DNA of 10,630 bases from Solirubrobacterales bacterium (GTDB lineage: Bacteria > Actinomycetota > Thermoleophilia > Solirubrobacterales > Solirubrobacteraceae). The position numbers and the translations under genes were made by a program. Position 1 is the first letter of the stretch; each line of letters starts with the position of its first letter. The DNA lies in contig QHBV01000270.1 of the NCBI GenBank assembly GCA_003244035.1, positions 1-10,630 on the forward strand, in the 5' to 3' direction. The notes under the pieces are model-generated. The model made no database searches. It was not told the origin of the DNA and saw only the letters and a program-made list of their open reading frames with translations. Shown here piece after piece: positions 1-5,968 of this stretch.

Positions 1-328
1 AACTGGGAGATCAACCTGGGCCTGTCGCTCGGCGGGGTGGTGCGAGCCCTGCTGATCGGCGTGGCGCTGCTCCTGCTGGGCCTGCCGATCACGCACGTGC
101 CGATCCACGCTCCCCTCGTGCTGGTGGTTGGTGTCATCCGCGGGCTGATTGAGCTTCCTGGGCGTCTCCTACTCGGTGTCGACACTGCCCTCAACGTGGA
201 GCGAGGTCTCGCACGCCAACCCGATCTTCTACCTCTTGCAGGCGGAGCGCTACGGATTTTTGGGCACGAGCGACGTTCCGGATCGCCCCGGCGACCGGGC
301 GCGCCTGCCGCGACTCACCGTGGCGTGA
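1..328 (+). pseudogene. Remnant of ABC-2 type transporter permease (5' end outside window)
   Basis: This is a broken membrane-permease gene of the ABC-2 (YadH/DrrB-like) family, which pairs with an ATPase to export drugs, lipids or polysaccharides. From base 1, frame 1 reads NWEINLGLSLGG followed by hydrophobic transmembrane segments ending near LVLVVGVI (about base 138). The family signature then resumes in frame 2 from base 149: LSFLG, YSVSTLPSTW, HANPIFYLLQAERYGFLG and TSDVP, ending at a TGA at 326-328. In intact relatives about 30-35 residues (a transmembrane segment and loop) lie between the two parts, so a deletion with a frame change has occurred. One residue of the usual LGGVFYS motif also seems lost (LGVSYS). 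After TSDVP the final transmembrane helix is missing and the reading becomes Arg/Pro-rich. No ATPase gene is visible in this window. Family assignment comes from recalled family motifs; inactivation is inferred. Confidence 0.8.
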
Positions 329-340
329 CGATGCCTCAGC

Positions 341-1084
341 TCACCGCTGGCAGAAAGGGCACCAGTACGTTGTCCGGCCGCCGATTCTGGCTCGATGCAC
401 CGGCGAGCCATCGCGTGGGCAGCGCCCCTGGCTGGCGCGCGCGGCGATGAACTGCCCCGTGTGGGACCCTCCGAGGCGGAGGGACGACCGGACCGCAACC
501 CGGACGGAGCGCCGGAGACGGTCGAGGTCCTCCACGGAGAGTTCTGACACTGACCGTCCGGGCGCGATTCGCGCCTGCCACAGCACCTGATCGACCAGTA
601 GGTTGCCGAGGCCAGAGACCACGCCTTGGTCGAGCAGCCGTGCCTTCACCGGCGCCCGGCCGGAGCCGATCAAGCGGCGAAACTCCGCGCGCCCGACGTC
701 GGCGGCGTCTGGTCCCACGTGCCCGTAGTCGGGATTGATCACCGCCCGGCCGAGGCGGCGCTTGTCTCTCAACACCAACGCGCCGCCGTCCTCGAAGTCG
801 ACCCTGAAGCGGTCCCAGCGCCCTGAGTCCTCTGGATCCACCTCGATCCGGCCCGCCATCCCAAGATGCAGGCCGAGCGTCGTTCCGTCCTGGGTTTCGA
901 CCCACAGGAACTTCCCACGCCGATGCGCCGAAGTGAGCCTATGGCCGACCAGGGCGGCGGCGATTTCGCCTGTCGCGTGGGGCCGGCAAACGTACGAATC
1001 GTGGTCATCGACACCGGTGATCCGCCGGCCCAGAGCCGCTTCCAGCGCTAGACGAGCTCGCTCGGCCTCGGGTAGCTCGGGCAT
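341..1084 (-). CDS. Fpg/Nei family DNA glycosylase/AP lyase
   Basis: Base-excision repair enzyme of the formamidopyrimidine-DNA glycosylase/endonuclease VIII family, predicted to remove oxidised bases and nick the abasic site in the cytoplasm. The 247-residue length is slightly below the usual 270-290. After Met removal the protein starts PELPEAE: Pro2 is the expected Schiff-base nucleophile and Glu3 the acid. Lys58 (RRGK) matches the conserved DNA-binding lysine. A helix-two-turn-helix region spans about 142-169 (PVKARLLDQ, GLGNLLVDQ). The C-terminal zinc-ribbon hairpin carries Arg237 (GGRTTYWC), the family's DNA-contacting arginine. The ribbon has Cys222, Cys242 and Cys245, but the second ligand position is Asp225 (CPRD). 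As I recall, several actinobacterial paralogues carry this CPRDG variant. The ATG at 1082-1084 gives the canonical N terminus. The gene converges on the permease remnant, 12 nt away, and diverges from the plus-strand cluster. Whether it is a true MutM or a Nei-like paralogue cannot be settled from sequence alone. Confidence 0.92.
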   Translation of the reverse strand: MPELPEAERARLALEAALGRRITGVDDHDSYVCRPHATGEIAAALVGHRLTSAHRRGKFLWVETQDGTTLGLHLGMAGRIEVDPEDSGRWDRFRVDFEDGGALVLRDKRRLGRAVINPDYGHVGPDAADVGRAEFRRLIGSGRAPVKARLLDQGVVSGLGNLLVDQVLWQARIAPGRSVSELSVEDLDRLRRSVRVAVRSSLRLGGSHTGQFIAARASQGRCPRDGSPVHRARIGGRTTYWCPFCQR

Positions 1085-1366
1085 CGTCGCAGCGTAGGGG
1101 AGGCGAGTGCGATGGGGCCTGACGAAACGGCTGTGTGCTTCTCAATGCTCACGGGCTCGTCGGGCGCGGCGAGCGTGGAAAACCGCCGGGTGGTCCTGCG
1201 CCCCTGGTCCAGCCCAGTGGGGCATCGGCGTGTACTCGAGCGGACGCGCCTCCGTCTGGGAGTTCTCGACCGTCAGACAGGAGCCCCATTCGATGTAGCG
1301 GTCGTCGGCCTGCAGCCCGGTGCTGTAAGGGGGGCGAGCTCCGGCCCCAGCAGGCTCTGGAATGGT
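1085..1366. other. Intergenic region with coding-like minus-strand remnant
   Basis: This 282-base gap lies between the divergent glycosylase gene and the plus-strand cluster. I see no tRNA-like loop, insertion sequence or clear promoter pair. On the minus strand, from about 1330 down to 1205, one frame has almost only G or C at third codon positions and reads like real protein (YSTGLQADDRYIEW, then LTVENSQTEARPLEYTPMPH). It continues to a TGA at 1142-1144. It has no plausible start codon, and its upstream extension lies antisense to the next gene, so it is more likely a leftover 3' fragment than a working gene. The plus-strand frame that opens with ATG at 1112 has poor third-position G/C here, so I do not count it as part of the downstream gene. 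I do not recognise the fragment. Confidence 0.4.
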
Positions 1367-1732
1367 GTGACCCCTGCAGCGACCAGTGACTACGTCCGCG
1401 AGTTCGTGGAGGAGCTTCTGCGCACGGGCATCATGCTCAGCGACCTGCTCGGCGATCTCATCGAGAGCCTGCCCGACGACGCCTACCCAGGGGAGTGCAA
1501 CGCCGAGGTGGTGCTCGAGATGCTGATCGGGTCGGTCCGTCCGGTGGTCGACGCTGCCGGCAAGGAGTCGGTGCGCAGCGCGGTTGCGCTGATTGCCGCC
1601 ACCAGCGACCGAACGCTCACCGACCTGCGGCGCGCCGTGGAGCTGGCCAGCCGCGGGGACTGCGGGGCCGGCGGGAAGCGCCACGGCGGGCGCCGCCACG
1701 GCGGGCGCCGCCACGGCGGGCAGCGCGGCTGA
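1367..1732 (+). CDS. Hypothetical protein with His/Gly/Arg-rich tail
   Basis: A 121-residue protein of unknown function. From the chosen GTG it reads VTPAATSDYVREFVEELL. About 90 residues follow that look mainly helical and acidic, with no signal peptide or long hydrophobic segment, so a soluble cytoplasmic protein is likely. The last 20 or so residues switch abruptly to a basic Gly/Arg/His tail (KRHGGRRHGGRRHGGQRG) encoded by a triplicated 15-bp unit. The frame is open upstream to an ATG at 1112, but G/C use at third codon positions is weak before about 1367 and strong after it, so the GTG is preferred. A weak GGA at 1359-1361 precedes it. The body resembles uncharacterised actinobacterial proteins I can recall only vaguely, so no function is assigned. 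It ends 22 nt before the toxin gene and may be co-transcribed with it. Reality of the gene is likely; the start is uncertain. Confidence 0.65.
   Translation: MTPAATSDYVREFVEELLRTGIMLSDLLGDLIESLPDDAYPGECNAEVVLEMLIGSVRPVVDAAGKESVRSAVALIAATSDRTLTDLRRAVELASRGDCGAGGKRHGGRRHGGRRHGGQRG
1679..1723 (+). repeat. 15-bp tandem repeat, three units, in the tail of the hypothetical gene
   Basis: Three head-to-tail copies of CGCCACGGCGGGCGC (1679-1693, 1694-1708, 1709-1723); the last copy differs in its final bases. The unit is a multiple of three, so it adds five residues (RHGGR register) per copy without shifting the frame. It forms the basic C-terminal tail of the 1367-1732 gene. This is probably slippage-generated and variable between strains. 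Confidence 0.9.
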
Positions 1733-1743
1733 CTGCCAATTTC

Positions 1744-1748
1744 GAAGG
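1744..1748 (+). promoter_or_regulatory. Ribosome binding site of the toxin gene
   Basis: GAAGG lies 6 nt before the GTG at 1755 and 12 nt before the in-frame ATG at 1761. The spacing favours the GTG start, which adds only two residues. Confidence 0.5.
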
Positions 1749-1754
1749 TGCGGC

Positions 1755-2183
1755 GTGTCCATGCCACCGACGTCCAGGCCACGGTGGGAGATCGAGCTCA
1801 CGGCGCAAGCCGAGAGGTGGTACAAGGCGCTCAGTGCCGAAGACACGAGCCGGATCAGGGCCGCGATCAACCGGCTCGAGCGCAAGGGACCAACGCTGGG
1901 CCGGCCCTTTGCCGACTCGATCACGGGCTCGCGCCACCACCACATGAAGGAGCTGCGTTCGAGCGGCGGAAATCTTCGGGCGCTGTTCGCGGTCGATCCG
2001 CGCCGGCGTGCGATCGTTCTCGTGGGAGGCGACAAGACCGGCGACTGGAGGGGCTGGTACGAGCGCAACATCCCGCGTGCGGACAGGCTCTACGACCAAC
2101 ACCTGCGGGACATGGGAAAGGAGGGACCTTGCCGTCCAAGTTCACGAGAAGCTGGGAGACAGTCAGGGGACAGAGACCGCTGA
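1755..2183 (+). CDS. RelE/HigB-family (Gp49-like) type II toxin
   Basis: Predicted mRNA interferase toxin of a type II toxin-antitoxin pair, 142 residues from the GTG start (140 from the ATG at 1761). The core matches the Gp49-like HigB/RelE family. An N-terminal WEIELTAQAERWY strand and helix is followed by a helical hairpin (TSRIRAAINRLERKG, about 31-45). Next comes the basic MKELR (64-68), then NLRALFAVDPRRRAIVLVGGDK (73-94), and then WRGWYERNIPRADRLYDQHL (98-117). Lys65, Arg68, Arg75 and Lys94 are the likely basic RNA-contacting residues by family analogy. Most relatives end soon after the RLYDxHL motif. Here about 22 further polar residues, from GKEG to the stop, are read in the region that also encodes the antitoxin's N terminus, giving a 55-bp overlap. 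This tail may have no function. The toxin-first order is typical of HigBA systems. Toxin activity is inferred from family and context. Confidence 0.9.
   Translation: MSMPPTSRPRWEIELTAQAERWYKALSAEDTSRIRAAINRLERKGPTLGRPFADSITGSRHHHMKELRSSGGNLRALFAVDPRRRAIVLVGGDKTGDWRGWYERNIPRADRLYDQHLRDMGKEGPCRPSSREAGRQSGDRDR
2118..2125 (+). promoter_or_regulatory. Strong Shine-Dalgarno inside the toxin gene, sets the antitoxin start
   Basis: AAGGAGGG lies within the 3' end of the toxin gene, three nt before the TTG at 2129. It is the best ribosome binding site in the window. It supports a rare TTG start for the antitoxin, since no ATG or GTG in that frame is close by. A strong site in front of a weak start codon would let the antitoxin be translated independently of the toxin. 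Confidence 0.7.
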
Positions 2184-2446
2184 ACGAACAGCGGGTGGCG
2201 ACGTACGTGCGGCTGATGGACGCCCAGGAACGCATCGCGCAAGCACGCCACCGGCACGGCGCAAACCGCGCAACGATCGAGGAGGCACTCGCGGTCAGCG
2301 AGTTGAATGATGCAGAGGGGAATCAGGAGGATGACCTCTACCTCCGCACCTTGGCCCGGTTCGTCGCCGCGCTCGGTGGACATCTCGAGGTCCTGGCCGT
2401 ATTCCCCGGGGAGACGATCGCCCTCCGGCGCGAGCCCAGCGATTGA
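2129..2446 (+). CDS. HigA/XRE-like antitoxin with diverged helix-turn-helix
   Basis: A 105-residue partner of the preceding toxin, expected to bind and neutralise it and to repress the operon. The N-terminal half contains a predicted long helix (NEQRVATYVRLMDAQERIAQAR, about 19-40). The C-terminal part (DDLYLRTLARFVAALGGHLEVLAVFP, about 68-93) is the well-conserved end of the HigA-type XRE domain, where relatives read (E/D)DLYLSTLxxYVxALGG. Between them the usual TQxxLAxxLGVSQxxVSRIE stretch is replaced by ATIEEALAVSELNDAEGNQE. The length is right, but the recognition helix is acidic and lacks the SQxxVSRIE residues. DNA binding may therefore be weakened or altered. The TTG start is set by the strong ribosome binding site 3 nt upstream. 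The stop lies 12 nt before recC, and GAGG overlapping the TGA may help initiate recC. Family call is from conserved ends and position; loss of DNA binding is inference. Confidence 0.82.
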   Translation: MPSKFTRSWETVRGQRPLNEQRVATYVRLMDAQERIAQARHRHGANRATIEEALAVSELNDAEGNQEDDLYLRTLARFVAALGGHLEVLAVFPGETIALRREPSD

Positions 2447-2458
2447 GGCGAGACCTCG

Positions 2459-5400
2459 GTGCTTCACGTCCATAGAGCGGAGCGCGCCGATCTCCTGGCC
2501 GACGGCCTGGCACAGACGCTGCTCGAGCCCCTGGAGGACCCTTTCGTGCCGGAGGTGGTCGCGGTTCCAACGCGGGGGATCGAGCGGTGGCTGGGCCAGC
2601 GCCTGTCGACGCGCCTCGGCGCCGGCGAGGACCGCTGCGACGGCGTATGCGCCAACGTCGAGTTCCCATTTCCCGGCAGGCTGGTGCTCGGCGCGCTCGC
2701 AAGCGCGACCGGGCTCGATCCAGACGACGATCCGTGGCCGGCCGAGCGGTCGGTCTGGCCACTGCTGGAGGTGGTCGATCGGAGCCTGAAGGAGCCGTGG
2801 CTGGCGATCATCGCCGTGCACCTGGCTGGGGCGCGGGGCGGAGGCGAGGATCCGAGCCGGCGGTTCGGCGTCGTGCGCCGGATCGCCGACCTGTTCGATC
2901 GCTACGGCGTGCACCGGCCAGAGATGCTCAACCGCTGGGCGCAGGGCGAGGCGACCGATGGCTCGCAGGACGCGTGGCAGGCCGAGCTGTGGCGGGCACT
3001 GCGCGAGCGGATCGACACGCCGAGCCCAGCCGAGCGACTCGTCGGAGCGTGCGGGCGAATCCGCGAGGAGCCGCAGCTGCTCGACCTCCCTGCGCGAGTG
3101 TCGCTGTTCGGGCTGACACGGATGCCCCGCAGCTACCTCGATGTGCTCGCGGCGATCGCCTGGGCGCGCGACGTGCACCTGTTCGTGCTCCATCCTTCGC
3201 CCTCGCTCTGGGGGCATGTGCGCGAGGCGCTGCAGGATGGAGCACCCGTCGTTCACCGCCGCGCGGATCGGACGGCGGAGCTGCCCGCCAATCGGCTCCT
3301 GGCATCGTGGGGTCGGGACGCCCGCGAGCTGCAGCTCGTGCTCGCCGCCACCGGCGAGAGCGTCGATCACCACCATCCGCTCGGGTCGGAGGGCAACACC
3401 ACGCTGCTGCAACGGATCCAGGCCGATGTCCGGGAGGACCGCCAGCCGTCGGGCCCGCCGCTGCCGGGCGAGCTCGACGCGCGCCCATCGCTCGATCGCG
3501 CTGACCGAAGCGTCCAGGTGCATGCCTGTCACGGACGCGCGCGGCAGGTGGAGGTGCTTCGCGATGCTGTGCTTCACGAGCTCGAGGAGGATGCGACGCT
3601 CGAGCCCCGCGACGTGATCGTGATGTGCCCCGACATCGAAACGTTCGCGCCGCTGATCCAGGCGACGTTCGGCGCGGGCAGGGTCGAGGCGACCGCCGGC
3701 GGGGCTGGTGCAACCGCCGGCTGGGCTGGGGCGACCGCCGGCGCAGCTGGGGCGACCGCGAGCTGGAGCGGGGACGAGGACGAGCTGCAGGGAAGGCGAC
3801 TGCCGGACCTGCGAGTCCGGCTCGCCGATCGCTCGTTGCGGCAGACCAACCCGCTGCTGGGCGTGATCTCGCAGCTGCTGGAGCTGGCCGATCAGCGAGC
3901 GACTGCTTCCGCGTTGCTCGACCTGGCTGACTGCGAGCCTGTGCGCCGCCGCTTCCGCTTCGACGATGACGAGCTGACGCGGATGCAGGACTGGGTGGTC
4001 GCGAGCGGGATCCGCTGGGGGCTCGACGCCGCGCACCGCGCGCCGTTCAAGCTGGACGTGCTGGCGGCCGGCACGTGGCGGGCGGGACTCGACCGGATTC
4101 TGCTCGGCGTGACGATGACCGAGGAGGACCGCCGCCTGGTCGGCGGCGTGCTGCCTCTGGACGATGTCGAAAGCGGTGCGATCGAGCTCGCCGGGCGGTT
4201 CGCCGAATACGTCGATCGGGTGCGAGCGGCCGTCGATGAGCTCTCCGGGGCGAAGGCAATCGACGGTTGGGCAGCGGTGATCGCTGGCGCCGCAGACGCG
4301 CTCACGGCCACGAGCGAGCGCGACTCCTGGCAGCGCCGCGAGCTCGGACGCGTGCTCGACGACGTGCTTGCGGAGGCCAGGCAGGACGGGCAGCTCAGCG
4401 GTGTGCCGCTCGAGCTGGCCGACCTCCGGGCGTTGCTGGCCGATCGGCTGCGCGGCCGGCCGACTCGGGCGAGCTTCCGCACCGGACATCTGACCATCTG
4501 CACGCTCGTGCCGATGCGGTCGGTCCCGCACCGCGTCGTCTGCATCCTCGGCCTGGATGACGGTCAGTTTCCGCGCAGGGCGTGGCGTGACGGCGACGAC
4601 CTGATGCTCTCCGACCCGCAGGTTGGGGACCGTGACCCGCGCACCGAGGACCGGCAGATGCTGCTGGATGCTCTGCTCGCCGCGACCGAGAGGCTGATCA
4701 TCACCTACACCGGCAGCGATGAGCGCACCAACCTTCCGCGGCCGCCTGCGGTGCCGGTCGGCGAGCTGCTCGACATCGTAGAACGGACCGTTCGGCGCGA
4801 GCACGGCTCCGCTCGCGAGCAGGTGCTCGTGGGTCACCCGCTGCAGCCGTTCGATCGACGGAACTTCACCAAAGGGACGCTCGTGCCGAAGGGGCCCTGG
4901 AGCTTTGACCAAGTGTCGCTCGACGGCGCCCGCGCACTCAGCCGGCCTCGCGACACGCCCGCCAGTTTCCTGTCGGTACCGCTGCCGGCGCCCGACGATG
5001 GCCTGGTCGAGCTCGAAAATCTGGTGCGGTTCGTCGAACAGCCCGTGCGAGCCTTCCTGCGCGGACGGCTGGGGATCGCCGTCCGCGAGTTTGCCGACGA
5101 GGTCGACGACGCGCTGCCGATCGAGCTCGATGGCCTGGGCGAGTGGGGGGTCGGGCAGCGGCTGCTCGACGGCGTCCTCGCGGGTGCTGGGCTCGACGAG
5201 TGCGTGCAGGCCGAGCTCGCGCGCGGGATGCTGCCGCCGGGGATGCTCGCGATGCCGGTGCTCGACCGCATCCGGGTCGTGGTGGAGCAGATCGCCGGCG
5301 CGGCCCGAGCGTCGGGCGACGGCAAGCCCACCTCGCTCGATGTCAACGTGCGGATTGCCGATGGGCGCATGCTCGCGGGGACGGTGCCGGGCGTGTGCGG

Positions 5401-5968
5401 GGGGACGATCCGAAGAGTCTCCTACGCGCGCGTGAAGCCGCGGGACCGGTTGGCCGCGTGGGTGAGGCTGCTGGCGCTGAGCGCCGCCTGCCCCGAGCGG
5501 CGGTTGCAATCTGTCGTGATCGGCCGCGCGCGATCGGGCGCCCGCGACGCGGATGTGACGCTCGCGCGGATCCCGGCGCTCGGCGACGATCCGGTCGCTC
5601 GCCGCCGTGAAGCTCTCGATGAGCTCGCCGTGCTGGTCGACCTGTACGAACGCGGGATGCGCGAGCCGCTGCCAGTGGCGAGCGGCGCGACCGCCGCCTA
5701 CGCCCAGGCGGCGGTCGCGGGAGCTGACGCCGAGGCCGCCGCGCGAGGCGTGTGGGAGACGACGTTCGGCTACGACAAGGAGGATCGGGAGCCCGAGCAC
5801 GTCCTCGTCCACGGCGGCGCTATCACCTTGGCGGAGCTGCTCGACGAGGCGCCGCGTGCCGACGAGCAGGGGGAGGGCTGGGATCAGTCCGAGCCGACCC
5901 GGTTCGGCCGCTATGCACGGCGGTTGTGGGACGGGCTGCTCGCCCGTGAGGTCGTCCGCGACCGATGA
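2459..5968 (+). CDS. recC: RecBCD complex subunit RecC
   Basis: Scaffold and Chi-scanning subunit of exonuclease V. It splits the DNA strands, passes the 3' strand to RecB and holds RecD. At 1169 residues it is slightly longer than E. coli RecC (1122). RecC hallmarks appear in order: VPTRGIERWLGQRLS (36-50), NVEFPFPGRLV (66-76), SLFGLTRMPRSYLDVL (215-230), LFVLHPSPSLW (241-251), HACHGRARQVEVLRD (355-369), LRVRLADRSLRQTNP (451-465), GLDAAHRAPFKLD (521-533), ILGLDDGQFPR (696-706), GDRDPRTEDRQMLLDALLAA (723-742) and TYTGSDERTN (749-758). As in other RecC proteins, the helicase-like fold lacks a Walker A. Residues 411-438 are a low-complexity insert of four 7-residue repeats, just before the conserved LRVRLADRSLRQ block. 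The start is GTG at 2459, with a weak GAGG 10 nt upstream overlapping the antitoxin stop. The ATG of recB overlaps the recC stop (ATGA), implying coupled translation. A near-full-length open frame on the opposite strand is a shadow. Confidence 0.97.
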   Translation: MLHVHRAERADLLADGLAQTLLEPLEDPFVPEVVAVPTRGIERWLGQRLSTRLGAGEDRCDGVCANVEFPFPGRLVLGALASATGLDPDDDPWPAERSVWPLLEVVDRSLKEPWLAIIAVHLAGARGGGEDPSRRFGVVRRIADLFDRYGVHRPEMLNRWAQGEATDGSQDAWQAELWRALRERIDTPSPAERLVGACGRIREEPQLLDLPARVSLFGLTRMPRSYLDVLAAIAWARDVHLFVLHPSPSLWGHVREALQDGAPVVHRRADRTAELPANRLLASWGRDARELQLVLAATGESVDHHHPLGSEGNTTLLQRIQADVREDRQPSGPPLPGELDARPSLDRADRSVQVHACHGRARQVEVLRDAVLHELEEDATLEPRDVIVMCPDIETFAPLIQATFGAGRVEATAGGAGATAGWAGATAGAAGATASWSGDEDELQGRRLPDLRVRLADRSLRQTNPLLGVISQLLELADQRATASALLDLADCEPVRRRFRFDDDELTRMQDWVVASGIRWGLDAAHRAPFKLDVLAAGTWRAGLDRILLGVTMTEEDRRLVGGVLPLDDVESGAIELAGRFAEYVDRVRAAVDELSGAKAIDGWAAVIAGAADALTATSERDSWQRRELGRVLDDVLAEARQDGQLSGVPLELADLRALLADRLRGRPTRASFRTGHLTICTLVPMRSVPHRVVCILGLDDGQFPRRAWRDGDDLMLSDPQVGDRDPRTEDRQMLLDALLAATERLIITYTGSDERTNLPRPPAVPVGELLDIVERTVRREHGSAREQVLVGHPLQPFDRRNFTKGTLVPKGPWSFDQVSLDGARALSRPRDTPASFLSVPLPAPDDGLVELENLVRFVEQPVRAFLRGRLGIAVREFADEVDDALPIELDGLGEWGVGQRLLDGVLAGAGLDECVQAELARGMLPPGMLAMPVLDRIRVVVEQIAGAARASGDGKPTSLDVNVRIADGRMLAGTVPGVCGGTIRRVSYARVKPRDRLAAWVRLLALSAACPERRLQSVVIGRARSGARDADVTLARIPALGDDPVARRREALDELAVLVDLYERGMREPLPVASGATAAYAQAAVAGADAEAAARGVWETTFGYDKEDREPEHVLVHGGAITLAELLDEAPRADEQGEGWDQSEPTRFGRYARRLWDGLLAREVVRDR
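3689..3772 (+). repeat. Four 21-bp tandem repeats inside recC
   Basis: Four in-frame 21-bp units (3689-3709, 3710-3730, 3731-3751, 3752-3772) encode ATAGGAG, ATAGWAG, ATAGAAG and ATASWSG. The first three are close copies around GCGACCGCCGGC; the fourth has drifted. They form an Ala/Gly/Thr-rich, probably flexible loop at residues 411-438. The boundaries are seen directly; slippage origin is inferred. Confidence 0.9.

Noticed and set aside
336..905. A 189-codon minus-strand frame overlapping the glycosylase gene
   Set aside because: Arg/Gly/Pro-rich shadow of the glycosylase frame with no domain.
1330..1360. Possible hairpin (GGGGC...GCCCC) ahead of the hypothetical gene as a terminator or attenuator
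   Set aside because: The stem is only about 5 bp with no T-run; such stems are expected by chance in this composition.
1112..1366. Upstream extension of the hypothetical gene to the ATG at 1112
   Set aside because: Third-position G/C is weak across this stretch in that frame, and the minus strand looks more coding there. The GTG at 1367 marks where normal coding bias begins.
1085..1366. tRNA or small RNA gene in the gap between divergent genes
   Set aside because: No T-loop-like GGTTCGAnnCC sequence or cloverleaf arms were seen on either strand.
1679..3772. Apparent kinship between the 15-bp repeat at 1679 and the 21-bp repeat at 3689, both able to encode Ala-Thr-Ala-Gly
   Set aside because: In the first repeat that reading is not the frame of the gene, and the bases differ at most synonymous positions. 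Independent GC-rich slippage is simpler.
2090..5812. A 1240-codon open frame on the minus strand, antisense to recC
   Set aside because: It is codon-aligned with recC on the opposite strand, where GC-rich codons rarely give stops. Its translation is Arg/His/Pro/Gln-rich with no recognisable domain, while recC is unambiguous.
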